Translations under genes and position numbers: made by a program
The notes under the pieces: generated by a model
Databases searched by the model: none
What the model was told of the DNA's origin: nothing
The model's input: the letters and a program-made list of their open reading frames with translations, nothing else
Assembly (NCBI RefSeq): GCF_000429185.2
Contig: NZ_AUBJ02000001.1
Location: 4,836,001-4,900,000, forward strand
Direction of reading: 5' to 3'
Origin: Actinoalloteichus caeruleus DSM 43889
GTDB lineage: Bacteria; Actinomycetota; Actinomycetes; Mycobacteriales; Pseudonocardiaceae
Length of the DNA stretch: 64,000 nt
Shown: positions 42,698-51,897 of the stretch, one piece after another
Layout of the letters: each line of letters opens with the position of its first letter
Numbering within the stretch: position 1 is the first letter of the stretch

Positions 42698-45600
42698 TCA
42701 GCCGTGCGAGCGCCCCCCGATCCCCGGTGGGTGGTCGTGCCGGTCCGCCTGGTTCCTCCTACCGAACGTATCGGACAACCGTCGCATTACGCCACTGTCG
42801 AGTGAAGGAGGTGAGGGAAGTGGTACTGACCGTGCGTCCCGACCACCGCCCGGCGGACCCCCCGGTTGGGGTGGCCCGCTCCCGCTGACCGGAGGGGGCG
42901 TGGACGGGGGCGACGGTCGGTGCGGCGCCTCCGGGGTCCGGTCGGGACGGGGAGGATCCCGGGATTCGACGCCGTGCTCAGGAGCCGGCCCCGGGGGCCC
43001 CTCCGGTGGAGCGGGGGCCCGTGGCCGCGGTTCCGGGTCCGCGGCGTCCCTCGGTGCCGGTGGTCCGTCCCGGTCGACGTCCTCCACCGGGTCCGGCGCC
43101 TCCCCGACCGCGGGACCGCCGAACGGTCGGTGGGACCACTCCACCCGCACCGACGTCGGGTGCTCGGAGTCGCCGAGCCGCGCCAGCAGTGCGACGGAGG
43201 ACGCGGGTGGCACGTCCCGACCGCCCTCCGCGCAGAACCACAGGACGAGGTGCCGTGACGAGCCCGGGCTGAGGGGCGGCGTGGGCCGGGGTCGGGTCGA
43301 CCCCGAGGGGCAGCCAGCGAGCCCCCTCGGCGGGTCGAGGGGCCAACCGGGCAACTGGCGCATCCGGACACCCGGCGGCAGCGTGGCCTCCAGCCTCGCC
43401 GGCGCCGTCGTCTGGCCGACGTTGCTCACCCGGACCCGCAGCACCGCGTGGTAGGAGCGGTGGCCGGCGCCACTCGGGGACGGCGTCGACCACGCGGGTC
43501 CGGTCCCCGTGGAGACCGCCACCCCGGACGGCCGTTCCGCCAGGTCCAGCCGTACCGCTGGCAGCCGGGTCAGCGCGCCGTCCACCCCTCGAACGTGTCC
43601 CGTGACCTCCCCGGCCGAACCCGCCGCCGCCAGCGCGCGGACCACGAGAGGGAGGTCGGCCTGCTCACCGGGTTCGAGGCCGCCCGGAACGTGGCAGTGG
43701 ACCAACCGTCCACGCCCGTCGCACGAGATGTCCTCCCCGCCGTCGAGGGCGAAGTGGCGCGGGACCTCGGCTCGCACGGTCACCGGGCCCGTCGGGGCGT
43801 TCCCCGTGTTCCGCAGGCGGTAGGTGACCGACCCGGCGGGGCCGCCGGGCGGCAGCGGCTCCGGAACGCCGAGGGCCTCGACCCGGAGGGCCGGGCGCGC
43901 CGCGGTCAGCCGGAGGTCCAGCGCCTCCCGCGCCGCGCCCAGCCTCGCGGTGACCCGGATCGGCGTCTCCACGGGCAGCCAGGTGCGGAGCCGCAGGCGG
44001 ACGTCGTGCCGGTCGCCCGGTGCCACCTCGCCCGGTGACTCGCAGCGAACCACCGACGGGGGCAGCGCCGAGGCGACGACCCAGGAGGAGTGGGGGTGAC
44101 GGAACGCGTCGGACCGCAGGTCGCACCGGGGCGGAAGGCCGTCGACCCGGACCCACCACGGCAGCCGCAGCTCCACGGAGACGGGCGCGGTGCTCGTCCC
44201 GGTGTTCGTGACCTCGGCCCTGAGTTCGGCGGGGGCGGGCCACCCGCCCCCAGGGGTGCGGAGCGCGCTCCCGCCCAGGGCCAGGTGGTCGACCGTGGCG
44301 GGGCGCACGGTGACGGTGATGGTGGCCAGGCGGAGGTGGATGGCGGTGCCGGCGTGCAGGGTGCCGCTGATGGCGCCCCCCTCGGCGTCGACCGAGGCGG
44401 TCAACTGGATGTGGAGCGTCAGGTCGCCCCCGGCGGGCACCCCCTCGGCCGACCGGCAGGTGACCCTCGTGCCGGTCGGGTGTTGGACGCAGACGTCCGG
44501 CTCGCCGACGGTGGTCGGGACCGGGGAGGGGGCGGCCGGCGCGGCTCCGGTGGGATCCTCGGCGGCCCTCGGTGAGGGAGGTTCGGCGCCGGTTCGCGGT
44601 CTCGCGGCCGGGTCCGGGGCGGGCGGTTCGCCGGCCCCCGTTCCCGGGGTGTCTCCGGCGGGCCGCGATCCGGAAGGGGCGTCCGGGACGGTTCGTCCCG
44701 TTGCCGTGACCCCCTTCGGGAGGTCCAACGACACGGTGACGGGTTCCGACGCACGGTCCCCGGTGTTGCGCACCGTGATGGGGAGGTCCACCGGTTCGCC
44801 GCCGGCGACCAGGACGAGTGAGCTGTCGGGAACGGTCGCCTCCAGCCGCGCGCCCACCGGCTCCGGTGTTTCCTCCGGGGGCGGAGGTGGGTCCGCCGGC
44901 CTTGGCGGGTGGGGCGGCGACGGGGACGGGGTCGGTGGTGGGGGTGGGAGCTGGACCGGATCCCGCACGGTCGGGGGCGCGGTCGGGACCTCGGGCAGCG
45001 GTAAGGACTCGCTGGCCGGCGGGTCGGAGGGCTGCGCCACCGGGTCGGGTGCGGGACCTCCGCTCAACAGGCCGAGCACCATCGCCGCGGCCAGCGCGGC
45101 GGCCGAGGAGGCAGCACCCAACCACTGGCGGGGCGCGCCGCTGATGAGCCCGCTGACCGCACCCGCGGTCGACCCGCTCACCGCGCCGACTCCCGCGCCG
45201 GTCAGGGAGGTCGCCGCCGCCGTGGCGAGGTAGCCGCCCGCTCCCACCCCGAGGACGACGAACGCGACGCCGCGCAGCGCCCCGTTGAGGTCGGCCAGCT
45301 CGGAGGCGAGGGTCCGACAACGTTCGCAACCGTCGAGGTGGGTCTCCACCTGGGCCGTCTCCCGTCGGGAGAGGCCATCCCTCGTCCACGCGCCGAGCCG
45401 CTCGGCCACCGCGCGACACCGCGACGTCGCCCCGACCTCGCTGAGGTGCTCCTGGAGGAAGGCCTGCCGCAGCCCCTCCCTCGCCCGGTACGCGAGGGCC
45501 GCCACCCCGTTGGCGGAGAGCCCGAGGATCGGTGCCACCGCGGAGGGCGGCTGTCCCTCGATCTCGGTGTGCCACAGCACCGTCTGCCACCGTTCGGGGA

Positions 45601-46009
45601 GTCGAGCGAACGCCCGGGCGGCGAGGGAGCGTTCCAGGCCGGCGACCGCGGTGTCGGTGAAGGGCACCGCGAGGGCGGCGCCCGCGACGGCGCCCACGTC
45701 CTCGGACAGCTCGACCCGCCGTTCCCGCCGGGTCCGGTCGTAGGCGGTGTGCCGCAACGACGTCAGCAGGTAGGCGCGGAAGGCCGAGTCCGGGCCCCCA
45801 CCTGTCCGCAGCACCTGGAGCACCCGGGCGAACGCCTCCGACACCAGGTCGTCGGCCTCGATCGGGGTCCTGGCGAGCTGGCGGGACAGGTTGCGCGCCG
45901 CGTCGACGTGCCGGACGTAGAGCTCCCCGTACGCCGAGGTGACCCCCTGGCGGACGGCATCGATCAGGTCCTCGTCACTCGTGCCGTGCGTGTTCCCCGG
46001 GTCTGCCAC
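42698..46009 (-). CDS. Giant fusion: ECF-like sigma factor, anti-sigma zinc finger, membrane segment and repeat-rich export domain
   Basis: A protein of 1103 residues. Residues 20-95 form sigma region 2 (AYGELYVRHVDAARNL, DLVSEAFARVLQVLR). Residues 125-185 form sigma region 4 (LPERWQTVLWHTEIEG, LGLSANGVAALAYRAREGLR). Residues 198-231 carry an anti-sigma-type zinc finger (Cys198, His224, Cys228, Cys231 in HLDGCERC). Hydrophobic segments lie at 247-270 and 297-315. A Pro-rich stalk (320-400) and about 550 residues of beta-sandwich-like repeats (NTGD/NTGT/NTGN/NVGQ strands) follow, then a Pro/Arg-rich tail. A membrane-tethered transcription factor is suggested. GTG 46009 is set by GAGGAGG 8 bases upstream. 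The last 50 or so codons lack the usual third-position bias. Confidence 0.85.
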   Translation of the reverse strand: MADPGNTHGTSDEDLIDAVRQGVTSAYGELYVRHVDAARNLSRQLARTPIEADDLVSEAFARVLQVLRTGGGPDSAFRAYLLTSLRHTAYDRTRRERRVELSEDVGAVAGAALAVPFTDTAVAGLERSLAARAFARLPERWQTVLWHTEIEGQPPSAVAPILGLSANGVAALAYRAREGLRQAFLQEHLSEVGATSRCRAVAERLGAWTRDGLSRRETAQVETHLDGCERCRTLASELADLNGALRGVAFVVLGVGAGGYLATAAATSLTGAGVGAVSGSTAGAVSGLISGAPRQWLGAASSAAALAAAMVLGLLSGGPAPDPVAQPSDPPASESLPLPEVPTAPPTVRDPVQLPPPPPTPSPSPPHPPRPADPPPPPEETPEPVGARLEATVPDSSLVLVAGGEPVDLPITVRNTGDRASEPVTVSLDLPKGVTATGRTVPDAPSGSRPAGDTPGTGAGEPPAPDPAARPRTGAEPPSPRAAEDPTGAAPAAPSPVPTTVGEPDVCVQHPTGTRVTCRSAEGVPAGGDLTLHIQLTASVDAEGGAISGTLHAGTAIHLRLATITVTVRPATVDHLALGGSALRTPGGGWPAPAELRAEVTNTGTSTAPVSVELRLPWWVRVDGLPPRCDLRSDAFRHPHSSWVVASALPPSVVRCESPGEVAPGDRHDVRLRLRTWLPVETPIRVTARLGAAREALDLRLTAARPALRVEALGVPEPLPPGGPAGSVTYRLRNTGNAPTGPVTVRAEVPRHFALDGGEDISCDGRGRLVHCHVPGGLEPGEQADLPLVVRALAAAGSAGEVTGHVRGVDGALTRLPAVRLDLAERPSGVAVSTGTGPAWSTPSPSGAGHRSYHAVLRVRVSNVGQTTAPARLEATLPPGVRMRQLPGWPLDPPRGLAGCPSGSTRPRPTPPLSPGSSRHLVLWFCAEGGRDVPPASSVALLARLGDSEHPTSVRVEWSHRPFGGPAVGEAPDPVEDVDRDGPPAPRDAADPEPRPRAPAPPEGPPGPAPEHGVESRDPPRPDRTPEAPHRPSPPSTPPPVSGSGPPQPGGPPGGGRDARSVPLPSPPSLDSGVMRRLSDTFGRRNQADRHDHPPGIGGRSHG
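42820..42888 (+). CDS. Candidate 22-residue peptide gene antisense to the sigma-fusion 3' end
   Basis: GTG 42820 with an unusually perfect ribosome site, AAGGAGGTGA at 42805-42814, encodes VVLTVRPDHRPADPPVGVA plus three residues and a stop. Local sequence upstream is less GC-rich and looks promoter-like. No family recognised. It may be a leader peptide or chance. Confidence 0.35.
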   Translation: MVLTVRPDHRPADPPVGVARSR

Positions 46010-46164
46010 GCCCGCCGCCTCCTCATCACACGGAAGCACACATTGTGACCAACCGGTTACCCGTCGCGCCATCAGGGCCACCGTGACGGACGAGCGGGGC
46101 GGGGACCGGCAACGCGCGGTCCCTCGGAGCCAGGCCACCGGACCCTCTCCGCGTGGCCCCCGTT

Positions 46165-46170
46165 TAGGCT
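46165..46170 (+). promoter_or_regulatory. -10 element TAGGCT, leaderless promoter of purK
   Basis: TAGGCT with 9 bases to GTG 46180. Confidence 0.6.
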
Positions 46171-46179
46171 CCTGGAACC

Positions 46180-47403
46180 GTGGAGACCAGCAACGACCGA
46201 CGTGCCCGCCGCGGCGGCCGTTCCACCATGCCCTCGGTCGGCATGGTGGGCGGCGGTCAGCTCGCGCGGATGACCCACCAGGCAGCGATTCCCCTCGGGC
46301 AGTCCCTCCGGGTGCTGGCGGTGGCGGAGACGGACCCCGCCGCCGTCGTCGCCAGCGACGTCGCCTTCGGCCACCACACCGACCTGGAGGCGTTGCGGTC
46401 CTTCGCCCGGGACAGCGACGTCCTCACGTTCGACCACGAGCACGTGCCCGGCGAACACCTGCGCGCGCTCGAGGCGGAAGGGGTCACCGTCCACCCGGGG
46501 TCGGCCGCGCTGGCGCACGCGCAGGACAAGCTCGTCATGCGTCGCCGGCTCGCCGAGCTGGGCGTCGCGGGCCCCGCCTTCGCGGAGGTGACCTCGCCGG
46601 CGGACCTGGTCGCCTTCGGGGAGGAACACGGCTGGCCCTGCGTGCTCAAGGCCGCGAGAGGGGGCTACGACGGGCGCGGGGTGTGGATGGTGGACACCCG
46701 GGAGGACGGGGCGGCCCTGGTGGCGGAACTGCTCGCCGCCGGTACCCCACTGCTGGTCGAGGAAAGGGTCGACCTCCACCGCGAGCTGGCCGCCCTGGTC
46801 GCACGGTCCCCCTTCGGCCAGGGCGGGGCGTGGCCCGTGGTCGAGACGGTGCAGCGGGACGGCATCTGCGTCGAGGTGCTGGCGCCCGCGCCGGGCCTGA
46901 CCGAGGGCCAGGCCGCCCAGGCCCAGGAGCTGGCCTTCACGATCGCGTCCGCGTTGGGCGTCGTCGGGGTGCTGGCGGTGGAGCTGTTCGAGACCCGTGA
47001 CGGGAGGTTGCTGGTCAACGAGCTCGCCATGCGCCCCCACAACTCGGGCCACTGGACGATCGAGGGCTCGCGGACCTCCCAGTTCGAGCAGCACCTCCGG
47101 GCCGTGCTCGACTACCCGCTCGGCGCCACCGACCTGGCGGCGCCCGCCGTCGTGATGGCCAACGTGCTGGGCGGGGACCCCGTTCCGGAGATGACCATGG
47201 ACGAACGGGTGCACCACCTGTTCGCCCGGTACCCCGACGTGAAGATCCACCTCTACGGCAAGGAGGAGCGGCCGGGGCGCAAGATCGGTCACGTCACCGC
47301 GCTGGGCGCCGATCCGGACGCCGCTCGCGGGCGCGCGGGGCAGGCCGCGGCGTGGCTGCGGGACGCCCGCTGGCCCGACGGCCACGACATCCACGGCACC
47401 TAG
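46180..47403 (+). CDS. purK: N5-carboxyaminoimidazole ribonucleotide synthase
   Basis: A 407-residue ATP-grasp enzyme of purine synthesis: it carboxylates aminoimidazole ribonucleotide to N5-CAIR with ATP and bicarbonate. After a basic 17-residue lead, the nucleotide fold [18 protein letters not shown] begins. FDHEHVP, the ATP-grasp [15 protein letters not shown], the metal ligands of [20 protein letters not shown] and [10 protein letters not shown] (NSGH box) follow. GTG 46180 follows a TAGGCT element and has no ribosome site, so it is likely leaderless. purE is 176 bases downstream. It is divergent from the sigma-fusion gene. Confidence 0.96.
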   Translation: METSNDRRARRGGRSTMPSVGMVGGGQLARMTHQAAIPLGQSLRVLAVAETDPAAVVASDVAFGHHTDLEALRSFARDSDVLTFDHEHVPGEHLRALEAEGVTVHPGSAALAHAQDKLVMRRRLAELGVAGPAFAEVTSPADLVAFGEEHGWPCVLKAARGGYDGRGVWMVDTREDGAALVAELLAAGTPLLVEERVDLHRELAALVARSPFGQGGAWPVVETVQRDGICVEVLAPAPGLTEGQAAQAQELAFTIASALGVVGVLAVELFETRDGRLLVNELAMRPHNSGHWTIEGSRTSQFEQHLRAVLDYPLGATDLAAPAVVMANVLGGDPVPEMTMDERVHHLFARYPDVKIHLYGKEERPGRKIGHVTALGADPDAARGRAGQAAAWLRDARWPDGHDIHGT

Positions 47404-47578
47404 AACTGGTCGCCGCCGGCGTGGCACGGCCCCGCCACCACCCCGGGTCGGGTCAGGATGGCCGGGGTCGGTCCGCCCGCCCGAGGCGACGTCGTCCCGT
47501 AGCGCAGAGCGTCGGTCCCGCCGGCCCACCTCCTGGTGCGGCCGCCCGGTGGGGCCGCGGAGGGAGAAGAGAACCAAC

Positions 47579-48118
47579 GTGGCAGAACAACAGGCGCCTC
47601 TCGTCGGTGTGATCATGGGCAGTGACTCGGACTGGCCCGTGATGGGCGTCGCCGCCGAGACCCTGGCCGAGTTCGGCGTCCCGCACGAGGTGTCGGTGGT
47701 GTCGGCTCACCGCACACCCCAGCGCATGCTCGACTACGCGCGGACGGCGGCGGAGCGGGGAATCCGCGTGATCGTCGCCGGAGCCGGTGGGGCGGCGCAC
47801 CTGCCCGGCATGGTCGCCTCGGCGACCGTGCTGCCGGTCATCGGCGTTCCGGTGCCCCTGCGGCACCTGGAGGGCATGGACTCGCTGCTCTCGATCGTGC
47901 AGATGCCGGCCGGGGTCCCGGTCGCGACGGTGTCGGTGGGCGGGGCGCGCAACGCGGGGTTGCTCGCCGTGCGCGTGCTCGGTGCGGGAACCGACGAGCG
48001 CGCGGCCGGGTACCGGCAGCGAATGGCCGCGTTCCAGGCGGAGATGGAACGCCTGGTGCTCGACAAGGACGCGGCGCTGCGGGAACGGATCAGCCAGGGC
48101 GAGGCGATCACCGGCTGA
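47579..48118 (+). CDS. purE: N5-CAIR mutase
   Basis: A 179-residue class I PurE converting N5-CAIR to CAIR, the step after PurK. Active-site motifs are [23 protein letters not shown] with the catalytic His, and [14 protein letters not shown]. The family closing segment is [16 protein letters not shown]. Length is normal. GTG 47579 is preferred over an upstream reading (47549) because the homologous part starts here and GGGAGAAGAG precedes it. The order purK-purE-acyl-CoA dehydrogenase matches M. tuberculosis Rv3276c-Rv3274c. Confidence 0.96.
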   Translation: MAEQQAPLVGVIMGSDSDWPVMGVAAETLAEFGVPHEVSVVSAHRTPQRMLDYARTAAERGIRVIVAGAGGAAHLPGMVASATVLPVIGVPVPLRHLEGMDSLLSIVQMPAGVPVATVSVGGARNAGLLAVRVLGAGTDERAAGYRQRMAAFQAEMERLVLDKDAALRERISQGEAITG

Positions 48119-48310
48119 CCTCCACCGCACGCGGTGTCGGGTGGTCCGGCTGGTCACGACCGCGCTGGCGCGCGGGCTCCTCCGGCCCGGTCGGGGAGGA
48201 GCGCTCCCCTGGATCCGGTCGACCTCCCACACGGCGGCCGACCCGAGAGGCGCGCTCCGCCGGGAACCTGGGCACCCGTCACCAGCACCGGTGTCGGCAC
48301 GCTCCCTCGC

Positions 48311-48367
48311 TACTGGCGGGTAACCCCGCTACGATCGCCCGCAGGAGCGTTGCTACCCGTCGGTAAC
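48311..48367 (+). promoter_or_regulatory. Two similar 14-bp operator-like sites flanking a -10 element before the acyl-CoA dehydrogenase
   Basis: TACTGGCGGGTAAC at 48311-48324 and TACCCGTCGGTAAC at 48354-48367 share TACNNGNNGGTAAC, 43 bases apart (about four helical turns). Each is a partial inverted repeat (TAC...GTA). A -10 candidate TACGAT lies between them at 48330-48335, and the second site touches the ribosome site. This arrangement suits a TetR-type repressor of fatty-acid genes. Inference. Confidence 0.45.
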
Positions 48368-48380
48368 AGGAGGACGTGCG

Positions 48381-49544
48381 GTGAACCGTGGCTTCGACAC
48401 CTACCAGCTGGCAGAGGAGCACGAAGCGCTGCGCGCGGCGGTGCGGTCCCTCTCGGAGAAGGAGATCGCGCCGCACGCGGCCGAGGTCGACGAGCAGTCG
48501 CGGTTCCCGATCGAGGCGAAGAAGGCCCTGGTCAAGGCCGGGTTCCACGCCGCGCACATCCCCGAGGACTACGCCGGGGAGGGCGCCGACTCCATCGCGA
48601 CCTGCATCGTCATCGAGGAGGTCGCCCGGGTGTGCGCCTCGTCGTCGCTCATCCCGGCCGTCAACAAGCTGGGCACCATGCCGATCCTGCTCGGCGCCTC
48701 CGATGAGCTGAAGCGGACGGTGCTGCCCTCCGTCGCCAACGGCGAGGCCATGGTGTCCTACGCGCTGTCCGAGCGCGAGGCGGGCTCCGACACGGCGTCG
48801 ATGCGCACCAGGGCTCGCCTGGACGGCGACCACTGGGTGCTCAACGGCACCAAGTGCTGGATCACGAACGCGGGCGAGTCCAGTTGGTACACGGTGATGG
48901 CCGTGACCGATCCGGACGCGGCCAGGAAGGCGGACGGGATCTCCGCGTTCCTGGTGCACGCCGACGACCCCGGCTTCGAGGTCGGGGCCAAGGAGCGCAA
49001 GCTCGGCATCAAGGGGTCGCCCACGTGTGAGATCCACTTCAGCGACTGCGCGATCCCCGAGAACCGGATCATCGGGGAGCCGGGGACGGGACTGCGCACC
49101 GCCCTGCGCGCCCTGGACCACACCAGGCCGACGATCGGCGCGCAGGCGGTCGGCATCGCTCAGGGCGCCCTGGACGCGGCCGTCGCCTACGTGCGGGAGC
49201 GCCGCCAGTTCGGCCGCCCCGTCAGCGATTTCCAGGGCGTCCAGTTCATGCTCGCCGACATGGCGATGAGCATCGAGGCGGCGCGGCACATGGTGTACGT
49301 GGCGGCGGCGCGCGCCGAGCGCGGTGAGGACGACCTCGTGTTCGTCTCGGCCGCCGCGAAGTGCTTCGCGTCGGACGTCGCGATGCGGGTCACCACCGAT
49401 GCGGTGCAGCTCTTCGGCGGTGCCGGTTACACCACGGACTTCCCGGTCGAGCGGATGATGCGTGACGCCAAGATCACCCAGATCTACGAGGGCACGAACC
49501 AGATCCAGCGCATGGTGATGGCGAAGTCCCTGCTCCGGGGCTGA
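48381..49544 (+). CDS. Acyl-CoA dehydrogenase (FadE25-like)
   Basis: A 387-residue flavoenzyme introducing the alpha-beta double bond in acyl-CoA. Visible are the amino helical domain (EEHEALRAAVRSLSEKEI), the FAD/substrate strand YALSEREAGSDTASMRTRA and GTKCWITNAGESSWY. Later come LGIKGSPTCEIHFSDC, the helices RRQFGRPVSDFQGVQFMLADM, and VQLFGGAGYTTDFPVERMMRDAK. The catalytic Glu is in QIYEGTNQIQR (IYEGT). GTG 48381 follows AGGAGGACG. It is the third gene of the purK-purE-fadE25 group, but has its own operator-bearing promoter region. Confidence 0.94.
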   Translation: MNRGFDTYQLAEEHEALRAAVRSLSEKEIAPHAAEVDEQSRFPIEAKKALVKAGFHAAHIPEDYAGEGADSIATCIVIEEVARVCASSSLIPAVNKLGTMPILLGASDELKRTVLPSVANGEAMVSYALSEREAGSDTASMRTRARLDGDHWVLNGTKCWITNAGESSWYTVMAVTDPDAARKADGISAFLVHADDPGFEVGAKERKLGIKGSPTCEIHFSDCAIPENRIIGEPGTGLRTALRALDHTRPTIGAQAVGIAQGALDAAVAYVRERRQFGRPVSDFQGVQFMLADMAMSIEAARHMVYVAAARAERGEDDLVFVSAAAKCFASDVAMRVTTDAVQLFGGAGYTTDFPVERMMRDAKITQIYEGTNQIQRMVMAKSLLRG

Positions 49545-50638
49545 ACCGGGCGCACGAGGGCGGAGTCCGCCCCGGCCGCCTCGCCGTCGCTGCTCGTGGG
49601 CACCGCGCCGCCGGGGCCGGCACCCGGCCCTCCGGCCACCCGGAGGCGACCAGGGCGTCCTTCGGCGTGCCCCGAGCGTCCCGGGCCGGCGCCGTCCGCC
49701 TCCTGGGCTGGGGACGGGAGGCGGCGGTCACCCGGGACCACCGGCCGCCGCGCGCGGCCGGTGAGGAGGGCACGAGCTCGTGGTGCCCGGGCGCGGTGGG
49801 CGAACGAGCCGTGCGCGGGCACCCGGATCGCCTCCACACCCCAGTCCGGGCGTGGACGACGCGGCGTGGCCCCGCCGAGGCCGATGCCGAGCCTCGGGCG
49901 TTCGAACCGGCCTGGTCCGTGGTCCCCGGGCCACGCCGGCCCCGGTGGGTGGTCGACGACTGCGCTTCGCCGCTCGCCGTGCCGTCGCCGTGCGGTTGGC
50001 GGAGCGCCTCCGCGGCGTGCGGCGGCTGCCCAGCCCCACGGCCGGAGGCCGGCACGATCGCTCGTGCTGACGGGACCGTTCCACCGTCCGTCACCGGTCG
50101 GGCTCCTGGCGGCGGCCACGGGTGGAAGGCCGGTGGCATCCCCGGCCCGTACCGCACGCGGTAGCGGGCCGTCCGGAATCCGTGTGCTCGGGGTGGCGAG
50201 GCGTCGTGGTCGCGGGCGGTCGACGCGCTCGTGCTGGATCCCGGCTCGTGGGCCGGTCGAATCCGCCTGGTGCCGCGACACGGTACGCCGCCGACCGTCG
50301 ATCACGGTATGTCGCCAAGGAGTGTCGACGGTCACTCTCCGTGGGATCCGTTCGTCGTTCGGCCGGCGTAGGAGGTGGGAGGGGGCGTGTCCTCCGCCGT
50401 TGCCGGGGGATGGCCGACCGGCCTGGTCGCCTGCCCCGGTGGGGTGAGCGGATGGCTCCACCGGTTCCCAGTATGTGGAAGTGGTGTCTTGTCTGTCGTG
50501 TTTGGCTGGGTCTCGCATGAACGAGTCGTGACATCGATCGCTCGGAGCATCACTCCCGGTGTAGGTTCACGGCAAGCTTAGTTGAGCGTTCATATAATCG
50601 GCACTCGTGAGCCCCCGCACCAAGCACAGGAGATCAGC
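49545..50638. other. Gene-free interval of about 1.1 kb
   Basis: No reading on either strand shows a family motif or consistent third-position bias; all translate to Arg/Pro/Gly-rich sequence. GC falls towards the right end (50,280-50,640), where the doxX promoter lies. It may hold a decayed gene or an unrecognised RNA. Confidence 0.5.
50593..50598 (+). promoter_or_regulatory. -10 element TATAAT of doxX
   Basis: A consensus TATAAT, rare in this GC context, 40 bases before ATG 50639. No convincing -35 at 16-19 bases upstream. Confidence 0.55.
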
Positions 50639-51097
50639 ATGAGCATGATCAAGGACATCACCCTGCTGGTGGCCAGGCTGGCAATCGGCCTGGCCTTCGT
50701 CGCGCACGGCTGGGACAAGTTCTCGAACGGGATCGGCAACGTCGCGACCGGGTTCGACGCGATGGGCGTGCCCCTGCCCGAGGTGTCCGCGTGGGTCACC
50801 GCGGTCGGGGAGCTCGTCGGTGGCGCGGCCCTGGTCCTGGGCGTCGGCCTCCCAGTCGCCGGGGTGGTCCTCGCCGCCCTGATGGCCGGCGCGGCCTTCT
50901 TCGTCCACATCGGCAACGGGTTCTTCGCCTCCGAGGGCGGTGTCGAACTCGTCCTCGTCCTGGGCACCGCCGCCCTGGCGCTCGGCTTCAACGGCGGCTC
51001 CTACGCCGTGGACCGCCTGCTGTTCCGAGGCACGCCCCCGGTCGCCGCCGCCGGCACGAGCGGGCAGCCGAAGCCGACGGCCGAGGTCAACGCCTGA
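50639..51097 (+). CDS. DoxX-family membrane protein
   Basis: A 152-residue protein with four membrane helices in the DoxX pattern: KDITLLVARLAIGLAFVAHG with WDKFSNG, then VTAVGELVGGAALVLGVGL, VAGVVLAALMAGAAFFVHIG and VLVLGTAALALGFNGG. DoxX proteins associate with redox enzymes at the membrane; in mycobacteria DoxX forms a complex with superoxide dismutase and a thiosulfate sulfurtransferase. A polar 25-residue tail closes the protein. AGGAGAT precedes ATG 50639. It converges with the TIGR03089-like gene, leaving 19 bases between stops. Confidence 0.9.
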   Translation: MSMIKDITLLVARLAIGLAFVAHGWDKFSNGIGNVATGFDAMGVPLPEVSAWVTAVGELVGGAALVLGVGLPVAGVVLAALMAGAAFFVHIGNGFFASEGGVELVLVLGTAALALGFNGGSYAVDRLLFRGTPPVAAAGTSGQPKPTAEVNA

Positions 51098-51116
51098 CCA
51101 CGACGACAAGCGCGCG

Positions 51117-51890
51117 TCAGGCCCCGTCGACGCCGCCGGTCCGGGGGAGGACGAGGGCGGCGAGCTCGGAGTCCCGCAACGACGCCAGCCGCTCGGGGTC
51201 GACGACGCCCCCGGGCGCGGTGCCGTACTGGACCAGCCCCGCCTCCCGTGCGAACACCGCGAGGACGCCGTCGAGCACACCGGCCGGCAGCGTCCACTCG
51301 AGGGCCGAGAGGACACGTGAGCCCCGCTCCACCCCGAGGGCCGAAGCCCGTTCCTCGGCGGCGGCGAGCACCTCGTCGACCGTCATCCCCAGCAGGGCCG
51401 GGGTCGAACCCGGCACCGGTGACCACGGGACGAAGTCGTCGGGCTGGATGCGGATCTCCGAGGTGTAGTCCACGGCGTCATCGTCCTGCCCGCCTCCGGA
51501 CATCCCCAGCGCGTCGAGACCGACCTTCGCGATCGTCGTCGCCGCTCCCCGGTGCGCCTCGACCGCCGTCGCCGGCACGAAGGCGACCGCCGCCTCCTCG
51601 TCCCCCAACCCGTCCCCACCGGTCGCCGCCACCACGTGCGCACCGCACCACCAGCTGCCCAACAGCACACCCAGCGTCTGCCAGTGCGCCGGCAACGCGA
51701 CCACCACCGGTGTCCCCGGCTCCACGTCGCACTCGTCACGCAGCCAGTTCGCGGTCTTGGCCGCCCAGTTCGCCGCCGTCGCCACCGACAGCTCCACCCG
51801 GTAACCCCCGGGCCCGTCGTAGTAGGTGAGCATCGGCCGGCTGGGGTTGCGGGCGAGCAGCGGGCGCAACAGGTGATCGGTGACGCTCAT
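51117..51890 (-). CDS. TIGR03089-like protein (truncated AMP-binding-fold family)
   Basis: A 257-residue actinomycete protein resembling only the amino-terminal part of acyl-CoA synthetases: DHLLRPLLARNPSRPMLTYY, a helix ANWAAKTANWLRDECDVEPG, and VVVALPAHWQTLGVLLGSWW. It lacks the ATP/AMP P-loop (TSGTTGxPK) and adenylate motifs, so ligase activity is not expected. The family is widespread in actinomycetes near LCP and rhamnose genes, with unknown function. ATG 51890 is 7 bases after a TAGGCT element and is predicted to be leaderless. Confidence 0.82.
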   Translation of the reverse strand: MSVTDHLLRPLLARNPSRPMLTYYDGPGGYRVELSVATAANWAAKTANWLRDECDVEPGTPVVVALPAHWQTLGVLLGSWWCGAHVVAATGGDGLGDEEAAVAFVPATAVEAHRGAATTIAKVGLDALGMSGGGQDDDAVDYTSEIRIQPDDFVPWSPVPGSTPALLGMTVDEVLAAAEERASALGVERGSRVLSALEWTLPAGVLDGVLAVFAREAGLVQYGTAPGGVVDPERLASLRDSELAALVLPRTGGVDGA

Positions 51891-51897
51891 ACCGGCA

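Noticed and set aside
49484..50518. 345-codon minus-strand reading in the gap before doxX
   Set aside because: Arg/Pro-rich, no codon bias, overlaps the acyl-CoA dehydrogenase 3' end, and has no recognisable motif.
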